The notes under the pieces: generated by a model | What the model was told of the DNA's origin: nothing | Database searches by the model: none | The model's input: only the letters and a program-made list of their open reading frames with translations | Assembly: GCA_025642075.2 (NCBI GenBank) | Contig: JAODUO010000043.1 | Coordinates: 491,501-555,500, forward strand | From: Ridgeia piscesae | Taxonomy: Eukaryota > Annelida > Polychaeta > Sabellida > Siboglinidae | Length of the DNA: 64,000 bases | Reading direction: 5' to 3' | Shown: in pieces, positions 1 through 13,723 of the stretch | Position numbering within the stretch: position 1 is the stretch's first letter | Layout: every line of letters starts with the position of its first letter | Made by a program: the position numbers and the translations under genes

Positions 1-1046
1 GGTAAATGTTTAAATTCACACAAACTAATCCACCAGATAAATGTGTGAGTTCACAACAGCTAACCAATGAGGTAAATTTATGTGCTCACAACAGCTAACT
101 CATGAGGTAAATGTTTAAGTTCACAAGAACTAATTCACCAGATAATTGTGTGAGTTCACAACAGCTAACTCGTGAGGTAAATGTTTAAGTTCACAAGAAC
201 TAATCCACCAGATAAATGTGTGAGTTCACAACAGCTAACCAATGAGGTAAATTTATGTGCTCACAACAGCTAACTCATGAGGTAAATGTTTAAGTTCACA
301 CAAACTAATTCACCAGATAAATGTGTGAGTTCACAACAGCTAACCAATGAGGTAAATTTATGTGCTCACAACAGCTAACTCATGAGGTAAATGTTTAAGT
401 TCACACAAACTATTTCACCAGATAAATGTGTGAGTTCACAACAGCTAACCAATCAAGTAAATTTATGTGCTCACAACAGCTAACTCATGAGGTAAATCTT
501 TAAGTTCACATAGACTAATTCACCAGATAAATGTGTGAGTTCACAACAGCTAACCAATGAGGTAAATTTATGTGCTCACAACAGCTAACTCATGAGGTAA
601 ATCTTTAAGTTCACATAGACTAATTCACCAGATAAATGTGTGAGTTCACAACAGCTAACCAATGAGGTAAATTTATGTGCTCACAACAGCTAACTCATGA
701 GGTAAATCTTTAAGTTCACATAGACTAATTCACCAGATAAATGTGTGAGTTCACAACAGCTAACCAATGAGGTAAATTTATGTGCTCACAACAGCTAACC
801 AATGAGGTAAATGTTTAAGTTCACACAAACTAATTCACCAGATAAATGTGTGAGTTCACAACAGCTAACCAATGAGGTAAATGTTTAAGTTCACACAAAC
901 TAATTCACCAGATAAATGTGTGAGTTCACAACAGCTAACCCATGATAAATTTATGTGCTCACAACAGCTAACCAATGAGGTAAATGTTTAAGTTCACACA
1001 AACTAATTCACCAGATAAATGTGTGAGTTCACAACAGCTAGCCGAC
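1..1046. repeat. Tandem array with 105-bp higher-order unit (3 x 35 bp)
   Basis: About ten copies of a 105-bp unit. Each is made of three related 35-bp subunits that start GGTAAATGTTTAAG, GATAAATGTGTGAG and GGTAAATTTATGTG and share a core TCACAACAGCTAAC. The subunits differ from each other more than the 105-bp units do, so the array grew in two steps. It runs off the left edge of the window. It lies upstream of the last PDZ exon, probably in that gene's intron. Confidence 0.93.
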
Positions 1047-1317
1047 AAGGTAAATGTCATGAAAGAAGAAACAATGCCTAAGTCCAGTTTGCATCATGAG
1101 TTTGTATGTTTTTGTTTAATTTTAACTGTACTGTTTTCTGTTAAGGTCACAAACTGAGAAAGTCACAAATGAATTAATTAGTTGAGACAGGTTTTTTTTG
1201 TTTATTGTAAAGTTTGCATGGATTCAGTGCAGTTATTTATCGTTGTCCCTGTTTAATGTAATTGTATCTGTTTTCATGTTAAGTCACACTGTTAGAATCA
1301 TAAAACTGTTATTATCA
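1047..1317. other. Unique AT-rich spacer between two arrays
   Basis: No coding or structured signal was seen. The spacer separates the 105-bp array from the 22-bp array and is presumably intronic. Confidence 0.5.
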
Positions 1318-4135
1318 AGACAGCATCCTGTTATATATCAGTAAGCACCTGTTATATATCAGTAAGCATCCTGTTATATATCAGTAAGCACCCTGTTATA
1401 TATCAGTAAGCACCCTGTTATATATCAGTAAGCACCCTGTTATATATCAGTAAGCACCTGTTATATATCAGTAAGCATCCTGTTATATATCAGTAAGCAC
1501 CCTGTTATATATCAGTAAGCATCCTGTTATATATCAGTAAGCATCCTGTTATATATCAGTAAGCACCCTGTTATATATCAGTAAGCACCTGTTATATATC
1601 AGTAAGCACCCTGTTATATATCAGTAAGCACCCTGTTATATATCAGTAAGCACCTGTTATATATCAGTAAGCACTCCTGTTATATATCAGTAAGCACCCT
1701 GTTATATATCAGTAAGCATCCTGTTATATATCAGTAAGCACCCTGTTATATATCAGTAAGCATCCTGTTATATATCAGTAAGCATCCTGTTATATATCAG
1801 TAAGCACCCTGTTATATATCAGTAAGCACCCTGTTATATATCAGTAAGCACCCTGTTATATATCAGTAAGCACCTGTTATATATCAGTAAGCATCCTGTT
1901 ATATATAGTAAGCATCCTGTTATATATCAGTAAGCACCCTGTTATATATCAGTAAGCACCCTGTTATATATCAGTAAGCACCTGTTATATATCAGTAAGC
2001 ACCTGTTATATATCAGTAAGCACCCTGTTATATATCAGTAAGCATCCTGTTATATATCAGTAAGCACCTGTTATATATCAGTAAGCACCCTGTTATATAT
2101 CAGTAAGCATCCCTGTTATATATCAGTAAGCACCCTGTTATATATCAGTAAGCATCCTGTTATATATCAGTAAGCATCCTGTTATATATCAGTAAGCATC
2201 CTGTTATATATCAGTAAGCACCTGTTATATATCAGTAAGCACTCCTGTTATATATCAGTAAGCATCCTGTTATATATCAGTAAGCATCCTGTTATATATC
2301 AGTAAGCATCCTGTTATATATCAGTAAGCACTCCTGTTATATATCAGTAAGCATCCTGTTATATATCAGTAAGCATCCTGTTATATATCAGTAAGCACCT
2401 GTTATATATCAGTAAGCATCCTGTTATATATCAGTAAGCACTCCTGTTATATATCAGTAAGCATCCTGTTATATATCAGTAAGCATCCTGTTATATATCA
2501 GTAAGCACCTGTTATATATCAGTAAGCATCCTGTTATATATCAGTAAGCATCCTGTTATATATCAGTAAGCATCCTGTTATATATCAGTAAGCACCCTGT
2601 TATATATCAGTAAGCATCCTGTTATATATCAGTAAGCACCCTGTTATATATCAGTAAGCATCCTGTTATATATCAGTAAGCATCCTGTTATATATCAGTA
2701 AGCACCCTGTTATATATTAGTAAGCATCCTGTTATATATCAGTAAGCATCCTGTTATATATCAGTAAGCACCCTGTTATATATCAGTAAGCACCTGTTAT
2801 ATATCAGTAAGCATCCTGTTATATATCAGTAAGCATCCTGTTATATATCAGTAAGCATCCTGTTATATATCAGTAAGCATCCTGTTATATATCAGTAAGC
2901 ATCCTGTTATATATCAGTAAGCACCCTGTTATATATCAGTAAGCACCCTGTTATATATCAGTAAGCATCCTGTTATATATCAGTAAGCACCCTGTTATAT
3001 ATCAGTAAGCATCCTGTTATATATCAGTAAGCACCCTGTTATATATCAGTAAGCACCCTGTTATATATCAGTAAGCACCTGTTATATATCAGTAAGCACC
3101 CTGTTATATATCAGTAAGCATCCTGTTATATATCAGTAAGCACCCTGTTATATATCAGTAAGCACCCTGTTATATATCAGTAAGCACCTGTTATATATCA
3201 GTAAGCATCCTGTTATATATCAGTAAGCACCCTGTTATATATCAGTAAGCACCCTGTTATATATCAGTAAGCACCCTGTTATATATCAGTAAGCATCCTG
3301 TTATATATCAGTAAGCACCCTGTTATATATCAGTAAGCACCCTGTTATATATAGTAACACCTTATTTATATATCAGTAACATCCTGTTATATATCAGTAA
3401 CATCCTGTTATATATCAGTAAGCACCTGTTATATATCAGTAAGCACCCTGTTATATATCAGTAAGCACCTGTTATATATCAGTAAGCACCCTGTTATATA
3501 TCAGTAAGCACCCTGTTATATATCAGTAAGCATCCTGTTATATATCAGTAAGCATCCTGTTATATATCAGTAAGCACCCTGTTATATATCAGTAAGCATC
3601 CTGTTATATATCAGTAAGCACCCTGTTATATATCAGTAAGCACCCTGTTATATATCAGTAAGCATCCTGTTATATATCAGTAAGCACCCTGTTATATATC
3701 AGTAAGCACCCTGTTATATATCAGTAAGCATCCTGTTATATATCAGTAAGCACCCTGTTATATATCAGTAAGCACCCTGTTATATATCAGTAAGCACCCT
3801 GTTATATATCAGTAAGCACCCTGTTATATATCTGTAAGCATCCTTTATATATCAGTAAGCATACTGTTATATATCAGTAAGCACCCTGTTATATATCAGT
3901 AAACACCCTGTTATATATCTGTAAGCATCCTTTATATATCAGTAAGCATCCTGTTATATATCAGTAAGCACCCATGTTATATATTAGTAAGCACCCTGTT
4001 ATATATCAGTAACCATCCTGTTATATATCAGTAGGCACACTTATATATTAGTAAGCACCCTGTTATATATCAGTAACCATCCTGTTATATATCAGTAAGC
4101 ACACTGTTATATATCAGTAAGCATCCCGTTATGTA
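1318..4135. repeat. 22-23 bp minisatellite, about 125 copies
   Basis: The core CTGTTATATATCAGTAAGCA is repeated, with units ending AC, AT or ACT, so lengths alternate between 21 and 23 bp. Copies are nearly identical in the middle and decay toward the right end (from about 3830: TCTGTAAG, ATTAGTAAG, AACCATCC). The array ends about 170 bp before the acceptor of the terminal PDZ exon. Read on the + (gene) strand, every unit contains GTAAGC, a good match to the intron side of a 5' splice site. Confidence 0.95.
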
Positions 4136-4305
4136 TAAATGAGCACCCATTTATCTTCACAAAGAAGTGACTCTAGAAGAACAGACATATTGTTTACGTG
4201 TTCAAAGTTACAAGATATAGTGTCAGTGAGGAACCTTCAGTGTCTGCAATGTACATCTGTGGTCGATGTATGTGACGACACTGATCGTGTTATTGTGTGT
4301 GACAG

Positions 4306-4579
4306 GGACGCCCCCCAGATCAAGAGAATCACTCTGGAGCGCGGTGTTGACGGCCTGGGCTTCTCAATCGTCGGTGGTTACGGCAGTCCCCATGGCGACC
4401 TGCCGATCTACGTCAAGACGGTGTTTGCCAAAGGAGCCGCAGCCGAGAATGGTGTACTAAAGCGTGGCGACCAGATCATGTCCGTCAACAATGAGACACT
4501 AGAGGGCGCCACTCATGAACAGGCTGTACAGATCTTAAAGCGGGCAAAAGGCACCATCGAACTAGTGGTCTTGTCCTGA
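4306..4579 (+). CDS. Terminal exon of a multi-PDZ scaffold protein (PATJ/MPDZ type), last PDZ domain
   Basis: The exon follows the acceptor GTGTGACAG and ends at TGA 4577-4579. It encodes a complete PDZ domain directly before the C-terminus: carboxylate-binding loop LGFSIVGGYGSPHGDLPIYV, then AAAENGVLKRGDQI and a final helix HEQAVQILKRAKGTIELVVLS. The GFSIVGG loop with the long GSPHGDLPIYVKTVFAKG insert is the signature of the last PDZ domain of PATJ (INADL) and MPDZ (MUPP1), scaffolds of apical polarity and tight-junction complexes. Which paralogue this is cannot be decided from one domain. Earlier exons lie left of the window, beyond the arrays. An open reading frame extends upstream to an ATG at 4139, but an acceptor at the PDZ boundary is more likely than translation of the upstream sequence. 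Confidence 0.88.
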
Positions 4580-5490
4580 CACGAGGCTCATGTCGCACCT
4601 GTTGTTGCCATGGTGATAACACAGCAACGGTCTGACCGGAGTCTGTGACAAGTACAGGCAGTTGGAATTGATTGATGATCCGTGTCATTCTGCTTGACCA
4701 TTGATGACAACCACCATTCTGGCAGCGGTCAGCCTTTGCATGGTCAGTGGTGTTATCCATGGCAATGGACGGGTGTGTTGGGAAGATATTGGACAGCCTG
4801 CCAGGCAACCGTATGTTTGACGAATAATAAAACACATGTATAATATATTTAACAGCAAGAATCAACATCGTGGGCAGCCTTGTGTAGCACCCCATGAAGG
4901 ACGGCATTGAACGTTCTTGTTTATTTAGCAACATTTCAGTACCATCTATGCAACGTACTTTAGTGTTTTGTATATTATCGAGTCTTGTTTTTGTGACTAT
5001 GCCTAGTAAACAGGGTTGAGATATGACCGCTACACTAAGCTGCATGAGATACGATACATTCATCGTATCAAAAGCTATTGGTTTATAAAGTGCACCAGTG
5101 AGTGAGTTTAGCCGGTGATTACCGGTACATGTCACCGTGTCATGCTGCCATGTCATTGTATGTCACTACACTTGAAACTAATGCTATCGAGTCTAGTAAT
5201 CCAAAACAGCAAAATATTTGATATAATTTAATCAGTAATCTAATCTATTTTGTCTTCGCTCAGTTAACTCCCCTAGTACGGGTGATGTGAACAGCTGAAT
5301 TGTAATATTTGGTATGTTGTATGCATCAATGTTTTTAATTATCAACGTCAACAATGCGTGAATTCTTTTTGTATTTCTAATTCCAGCTGCTCATTGCCAA
5401 AATTGATAATTATGTTTTAAATATGCTGCTGCTGATGATGATGGTATTAATAATATAGTTTATCTTTCAATAAAAATGATGCTAGTGTTG
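4580..5490 (+). other. Probable 3' UTR of the PDZ gene
   Basis: Non-coding sequence after the stop. Candidate poly(A) signals AATAAA lie at 4826-4831 and 5469-5474. An apparent minus-strand ORF at 4485-5156 is a shadow with no family features. Confidence 0.5.
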
Positions 5491-5614
5491 TTCTGTGTTG
5501 TTTTTTAATATTACCACTCAGGTGAATATCAACCATTATAAAAGTGAAGTGAAGATGGTAAAGTTTTCAGCAGGCTTGATGAGAGTGACTTCTACTGGAG
5601 ACTGCTGTGACAAG

Positions 5615-5690
5615 GAGAATCTCTAGAACGCGGTGTTCATGGCCTGGGCTTCTCAATCATTAGTGGTTACGGCAGTCCCCATGGCCACCA
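5615..5690 (+). pseudogene. Relic copy of the 5' part of the PDZ exon
   Basis: This stretch copies roughly 4327-4402, with perfect runs such as GGCCTGGGCTTCTCAATC and GGTTACGGCAGTCCCCATGG. It diverges elsewhere (CTCTAGAACG for CTCTGGAGCG, ATTAGTGG for GTCGGTGG) and its similarity stops abruptly inside the domain, so it cannot encode a PDZ fold. It lies downstream of the likely poly(A) site, so it is a partial duplication left as a pseudo-exon. Confidence 0.8.
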
Positions 5691-7323
5691 GGTGGCCATC
5701 ATTCCAATGAATACAGTGAAAACGTAATGAACGAAACAAGTGCTACTTAACTACAATGTACATAAAAGGAAAAATGATATAGGTCGATTTAAAAACATTG
5801 CCAACATTTATGAAATAGCAATCTTAACTATTTTGTACCAAGCAAGAAGATATTTGCAAGGAGTTATGTTACAGTTTTATTGTCTCGTTTTTTTCTTCAG
5901 TTTTACCTGTTTTCTCTTTAAAGACTTCAGACAGTAAGGCGTTCCCGACTGAAAATAAACAATTTATAATGTCTTCCTGTAGTACATGTATAGCCTAATT
6001 TTGCCGACATTCCTCCAATGCTTGTATACAAAATGAAGCATTTTACAAAGATTTTGTATTTATGTTTGTACATCTGTACCATACCAGAAAGAACTAACAG
6101 CTAAATCACTGACCATGTATAAGAAAACAGGTACAATTAGGAATGCACCTCGATTCTGGTATGCATAGTTATCAGTTTCCTAGGCAGATGGAAAACTAAA
6201 ACCTTTTTTTCTACAACTAATTTCAGGGACAATTTTTTCTTGTTGCTAATAGTTTATATCACCATAATCTAGAAAATAAATATGATTTGTTTTAACGTCC
6301 AAGGCTTTTAATGTATTCACACCATAAATTACTATCGTAGAGGCTTTGTTGAATGACGTCACTGAACACATGACACGATGATACCATCTGAAGTCTAGAC
6401 CAGGATGTTAATGTTAAATGTCACAGACAATCTTAGAGCTGGTGCTGTATCAAACAGAATACAATACTCCTGTTAGTAGATAAACAAATGTTACAACATT
6501 CAGTTCACAAAATAAAGTACGATGTTTAAACATGTAACATTTAATAAGGACAATATCCTATATACAGTACACAAAGTAGATGATGCTAAATACCATAGAA
6601 TGTTTAACAAGTGCCAAGAGATGCATGTTTAAAACGCCATCTACAATGGCCTCCCATAGGTGCAGTTTGGCTGCGGGAAAGAGAACCTATGATGTTTTAT
6701 GGCACTCCTACTTTCATTAACAAACTACTTACTCTGCAACATCCACATAAACATAACTCACACATACCGGGGTAGTTAACAAAACAGATTTGCGGTTCCC
6801 TTATAAATGTCTATGAATAAATATAAAGAAGAAGGATATATTATTAAGAAGGAAAATGTTGCATTTAAGTTTGCAGCATCCACATGTGTGTAAATGTACT
6901 CCAGTCTAGTTATATGCATACATGCTCATAACTGTCCTCTATAACTGGGAAGATGCATCAACCCAATGGATTGGAAAATTGTCATGATTATCTGGTTACT
7001 AGTAACAAACACGTATATGATGGCCAATAAATACCAAGCGATATAATTACTGTATCACAAACCATTAACTCTAGTGTTTATATTTGACATATCCTATACA
7101 ATGGAAACCCTCTCATGCCACACCATGCCAGTTCACACAAATAATACTGTCTCGTTGTAACGCACACAACTGAAGCCTTATTTCCTAAAAACATTCCGGA
7201 TTTTCTTCCCGTATCCCATATGTTTTAGCACCCTTATTGTAGCCAGAGTCTGTGGTTTCACACGTCCAGTTCCCTAATGTTGTCCCTCCCTGCCCATCCG
7301 CGCCCAATGGGCGACTGAGGCCG
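5691..7323. other. Intergenic and probable TRIM23 3' UTR
   Basis: AT-rich, with no supported exon. It should contain the 3' ends of the PDZ gene (from the left) and TRIM23 (from the right). Minus-strand poly(A) candidates are TTTATT near 5877 and the variant TTTAAT near 6308 and 6539. The bases just left of 7324 are GC-richer and form the proximal TRIM23 3' UTR. Confidence 0.45.
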
Positions 7324-10300
7324 TCAGACCCGGGCTCCGACCAGCTGGTGTGAGAGCCACTCGAGGCCGTCAAACAGACCAGCTCCAGTCGAAGTGTCAC
7401 ACGCCTGGATGTGCCAGCACCGGTTGCAGCACAGCTTGAACAGGTTGAACTGCTCCACCATCTCCTCCAGCGACAGGCACTGCTCCACGTCCTACATAGA
7501 CACAGATATACAGCAGCTACTCCAACAAGTCAGACAGACAACAGTAGAGCAATTGTACAGACACAGCTATTGAATATCTGGACCAAATAAACACACTCAT
7601 TTCACCCATGGCTATAGAGCAAGTGCTCCATCAAGGTCACACAGACATAGGCGTAGACCAACTGCTGTTCCGTAGTCACACAGACATCTGTTCTATATAT
7701 AGACTAACTCTTCTACCATGTAATAAAGCCAATTATAGAACAACGGTTGCTTCATAGTCATAGATGCAGCAATAGAATAACTATTCCAAGTCACTCAGCT
7801 ATAGGCCTAAGACCACATTTGCATTTTCCATAGGCGTCCATTATAATGTTTCTTTCATTTCCTATAACATTTTAATAAACCTGTTATCAAAAATATTTCA
7901 CAGCATATTTATCTTCTACAGGAAGACGTGCCGTGGAAATTTTGTGAAATTCTAATACCTCAGTTTCTCACAAATCACTTTTAGACCTGACAGTGACATG
8001 TCATATTGACAACACCAATCTAAATGACATGTATCATTGCACAGACAAACACCGACTGTCATCTATCGTAATTTGACAGCTCGGATGCCACACTGCACAA
8101 AACATCAATTCTACTCACTCCACACTACATATGTGCTCACAGAATTTCAGACGACCAGCGTATTGCTATTTCTATAGGGTACTCTTTCGTCGGGTAATGG
8201 CGGACGAACACCTTATTGTGGTCTTTGTAAGTAATTGCTCCATCAGTGACACAGAATGAGATGCAGCAATAAGACAGCTGCTCCTCCATTGTCACATACA
8301 TCTACAGGACAACTGCGCCACCAAAGCACAGACATAGACACAGAGCAAGTGTTCATTCATAGTCACAAATATATAGCCATAGAAGAACTATTCTGTCAGT
8401 CACAGACACAGCTATAGAGCAATAGTTTAGTTTTCTCCAGAGTCACAAACTCTGCCAGAGACAGTATTCAGCTATTCAAGCATTGGAGTCAGGAAGTGTT
8501 GTATCCGAGACAGAGTCGAGGAAAACAACTTGTACTATATATGACATATTGTGCACAGTGACTGTTCTATTCTAGTCCTGCAAATGTGGTTATTTTTAGA
8601 AGCATGCTGCCAACAAGCAATCATTTGTTTACATACATCCTGCATGACAGATATTTAGGGACATCCTGTGTAAAGACATAATTAGCTATATTCAGAAGCA
8701 TCCTGTAAGCAACAAGATTTTTAAAGCTCTAACAAATCCTGCCATGTTGTGTTACAGTATTGCATATCCTGCAAAATACTCCAAGTTACCAATACAGCGT
8801 CCACACAAACAGAGACAAAAAACATCACACTTCAAAGGTTGCAACTCTGGGTGGAAGTTATAATGGATTAGGCAATTACAGAATCAACAAGTAGTCAAGT
8901 AACACAGTTAGTTGTCAACAAATAGATGACACTGTTCTGCAATGTAAGGAAAGTAAGCAAGTTCAAATGATAAGTCAATTAATTCTGGCAATGATTTCAA
9001 TGTTTTATGGACCTAATAGTAACGAGAATTAAATTTCAAAGAGCTGAGGCGCTACCCACTAAATTTCTAATTCCAAAGATTTTATAAGAAAGTGCCATTT
9101 ATGACTTGATTTATGACACTGAACTCCAAACAGTTCCATTTAGGGTAAACGTAAGAGTGGCTTAGTTTTCTTGTCTTCAGAGTGTGCTGTAGGCCGTCCC
9201 CTTTGTCAAGTTTGTGGGATATTTTACTTCCTCTGGAACAGACGCTGCCCAAGATTTAGAACCAGTGACTGCCTGTAGGATACCTGGTCCCTTGACTGAC
9301 AACCTGGTCACTACTGCTTGACCACAACACCCTAACCCTAACCCCACAAGCAGTGACAAAAACAGTGTGGTGAATGAACATAATTATGTCATAAAGACGA
9401 TACGTTGTGTCCAGACCTAAACACCACAGAAACAGCTAGGTGATAAATGACATGAAAAACACTGCCAGCTATAATGGTGAGCCTCACACTAAATAAGGTG
9501 ATAAAAGTCACGAGTCAGTCAGCTATTATAACAGTGAGTAACATTTGAGTCAGACCCACCTGTTTGTTGGCGAATATGAGCAGTGACGCCCCCTGGAGTT
9601 CCTTCTCCTGCAACAACTTGGCGAGTTCGTTGAATGCCTCATTCATCCGGTCTCTGTCACTGCTGTCCACCACAAACACCAGCGCTGAAACCACAAACAA
9701 CAACACTGAAACCACAAACAACAACACTGAAACCACAAACACCAGCGCTGAAACCACAAACACCAGCGTGAAACCACAAACACCAGCGATGAAACCACAA
9801 ACACAAGCGCTGAAACCACAAACACCAGCACTGAAACCACAAACACCAGCACTGAAACCACAAACACCAGCGCTGAAACCACAAACACCAGCGCTGAAAC
9901 CACAAACACCAGCGCTGAAACCACAAACACCAGCGCTGAAACCACAAACACCAGCACTGAAACCACAAACACCAGCGCTGAAACCACAAACACCAGCGCT
10001 GAAACCACAAACACCAGCGCTGAAACCACAAACACCAGCGCTGAAACCACAAACACCAGCGTTGAAACCACAAACACCAGCGCTGAAACCACAAACACCA
10101 GCGCTGAAACCACAAACACCAGCACTGAAACCACAAACACCAGCACTGAAACCACAAACACCAGCATTGAAACCACAAACACCAGCGTTTAAACCACAAA
10201 CACCAGAGCTGAAACCACAAACACCAGCGCTGAAACCACAAACACCAGCATTGAAACCACAAACACCAGCACTGAAACCACAAACACCAGCATTAAAACC

Positions 10301-13300
10301 ACAATCACCAGCATTTAAACCACAAACACCAAAGCTGAAACCACAAAAAGTAGTCACTTGACTGAGTGGTGCTGTGTGTACATGTACTGTCATACATACA
10401 CAGAAGATAGATTCCTGCGATTTTAGCAGATGATGTTTGAGATGACATAAATTATTTAAAAAAATCATTAATGCAAGTTATGTAAAACTTCCCCATTGGT
10501 TGGCGATCCTTGTACAACCACAGGAAATATGAAAGACATTAAGAACAATTGATTTTGCTGTATAGTATCTATTCTAATGCCCATGTCTAGTGTACCAAGA
10601 AAAAATATTTATAAACTGGTAGAAAACCATTAACCTATTGGAAAGTTTCTTCCGAGCGATTACACTTTGACAGAAGACAGATGACCTTTACCTTTCCTTT
10701 TTCTAATTCTGAAAACTTTTTCTAATTTTGACAAGGTAGAATCATTCATCTTCTTTTGTAACACGTGACAAACACGTGTCTGTCTGGCTGTATGGTAGCA
10801 GTATTTTGTAAATGGCTTTGTATTTGAATTGTTCAATGACTGTCGTTTAAAAATATCGACTGACACAGATACATATACATGGAACATAGTATTCTATGCA
10901 AATACACCCGGAGTGAGTATATAATATTTATCACTTTAACTTAAAACTTCATTACCTGGTAGTATAGTTGCTACTGTCATACACTGAATTCAAATATTGT
11001 TAAAAGAAGAACAACTTAAAATATTAAGAAACAAAGTACCAAGTTATATGTGTGAAAGTGCACCCATGTCTTGGTGTCTTGGTGCTTGCCTTCTAAGCAC
11101 TCGGAGAGCACATAGCAAAATTACATTTAGATAAGATCTAAAGGGTTAACCCTGAAAGTTTGACATCCAAAGTGCAAACATTAACATACCAATTACATTT
11201 GCTGACTCAATTATACCCAGATGCCTACAGATAGCTGGTTAAAGTTAAATAGAATTGAATCTTTTCTGGTAATAAGTATCAAACATTACATTACAAAAAA
11301 TATATAACAAATGAGTTGGATGGAGATGATGGCTGACAGATTTGATAGGAAAGTAAATGTTCGAGTGCTTATACAGCACATTATTGAAACTTTAGGACTG
11401 TTCAAAGCACTTTACATTTTACTTCTTGGCAGACCTATTCAAATCAAATGAACATAATCTCGTCTTAGATGGGAAGCATTCAGCCAAGCTGCCGTTAATG
11501 CACAAAGACCACCCGTACACAAATATCTGCTACTGTCTATGTCATTCATACATCTGAGTGAACTGTCTCAATGCAGGGTGAACAAACTGGTCCAAGGTTT
11601 GGAACAGCAACGCAGGATTCAGACTTACCCCAGCCCTAGCCATTGTTCCACTATGAAAACATGACAACAAGGGAACTGTATGGTGGTGTGTAATAAGTTA
11701 ATAACCCTGTCTGTGTCACACCTTGAGTGTTGAGGTAGTAGTGCTTCCACAGCGGTCGCAGCTTCTTTTGTCCTCCGACGTCCCAGAACGTGAACTTCAG
11801 ATTTTTGAACTCGACTGTCTCCACGTTGAAGCCTGCAGAAAAAAATGGTCAAGGCACTAAGGTCACTCCACAATGGTGAGAAAGATTTTTTCAACCCAGC
11901 ATTAGATAGTCAAAATTAATGACGACTAAAGCCATCATAACAAAAACTTATTGTTATTCACACAATAAATATATACACTACCTGGACAATGTGTTTTTGC
12001 CAGGTTCACTTTTATACCAGACAATTTCAGTTACAATCAAATTTTCAGAAAAGGCAACCGTGATGTTTCAGTTATATTTAATTTGCCCACTTTTGTGGTA
12101 TTCAGTGGCAAATGTTTTGTGGACCACACATACAATGCAAGTTGTCATACCTATGGTGGGAATTGTTTCTATGAAGTCGTTCAGCTTGAGTCGAAACAGT
12201 ATGCTGGTCTTGCCCGAGTGGTCCAGACCCAGAACCACCACTCTCATCTCCATCTTGGGCCCTATGTGGACTCGGTTGTCCTTTTGAAGCAACGGACAGA
12301 AGAGAGGAGAGGAGGAGTGAAGTACCACACCACAGAGGGCAGCACATACTAAGGAGAATACTCACCCATATTAGGCCTACCCAGGTACTTGATCCAGTTG
12401 CATACATTTACAAGTAGTTGCTCTAGGACTACCAGGTTCACCAAGTTAGCCCATTAGTTGCTCTAGGACTACCAGGTTCACCAAGTTAGCCCATTAGTTG
12501 CTCTAGGACTACCAGGTTCACCAAGTTAGCCCATTAGTTGCTCTAGGACTACCAGGTTCACCAAGTTAGCCCATTAGTTGCTCTAGGACTACCGGGTTCA
12601 CCAAGTTAGCCCATTAGTTGCTCTAGGACTACCGGGTTCACCAAGTTAGCCCATTAGTTGCTCTAGGACTACCGGGTTCACCAAGTTAGCCCATTAGTTG
12701 CTCTAGGACTACCGGGTTCACCAAGTTAGCCCATTAGTTGCTCTAGGACTACCGGGTTCACCAAGTTAGCCCATTAGTTGCTCTAGGACTACCGGGTTCA
12801 CCAAGTTAGCCCATTAGTTGCTCTAGGACTACCGGGTTCACCAAGTTAGCCCATTAGTTGCTCTAGGACTACCGGGTTCACCAAGTTAGCCCATTAGTTG
12901 CTCTAGGACTACCGGGTTCACCAAGTTAGCCCATTAGTTGCTCTAGGACTACCGGGTTCACCAAGTTAGCCCATTAGTTGCTCTAGGACTACCGGGTTCA
13001 CCAAGTTAGCCCATTAGTTGCTCTAGGACTACCGGGTTCACCAAGTTAGCCCATTAGTTGCTCTAGGACTACCGGGTTCACCAAGTTAGCCCATTAGTTG
13101 CTCTAGGACTACCGGGTTCACCAAGTTAGCCCATTAGTTGCTCTAGGACTACCGGGTTCACCAAGTTAGCCCATTAGTTGCTCTAGGACTACCAGGTTCA
13201 CCAAGTTAGCCCATTAGTTGCTCTAGGACTACCAGGTTCACCAAGTTAGCCCATTAGTTGCTCTAGGACTACCAGGTTCACCAAGTTAGCCCATTAGTTG

Positions 13301-13660
13301 CTCTAGGACTACCGGGTTCACCAAGTTAGCCCATTAGTTGCTCTAGGACTACCGGGTTCACCAAGTTAGCCCATTAGTTGCTCTAGGACTACCGGGTTCA
13401 CCAAGTTAGCCCATTAGTTGCTCTAGGACTACCGGGTTCACCAAGTTAGCCCATTAGAAAATACCATAAGCACAGGTAGCTTTCACAAGTTCGACAATTT
13501 ATTCAATTAAATCACTTGAACCACATTTTTCTAAATACTGTACAATCACTTTATAATATGTACAAACTGACATGACCCAGATAAATCTGCACTATATTAT
13601 TATAGAAACAATTAAAACATTGTTGATGTATAATATATATATTATATATATATATAATAT

Positions 13661-13723
<63 letters not shown>

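Noticed and set aside
1318..4135. CRISPR array
   Set aside because: Units are directly adjacent without unique spacers, and the context is eukaryotic.
9331..9345. Telomere-like CCCTAACCCTAACCCC, also GGGTTAGGGTTAG near 56409
   Set aside because: Only about two units each. Too short to call interstitial telomeric arrays.
9515..10468. Long ORFs on both strands over the 21-bp array
   Set aside because: They exist because the unit length is a multiple of three. Only 9560-9684 (-) is a genuine exon.
11340..11520. A second SINE
   Set aside because: It contains phrases such as AAAGCACTTTACA common in dispersed repeats, but no A or B box and no definable ends.
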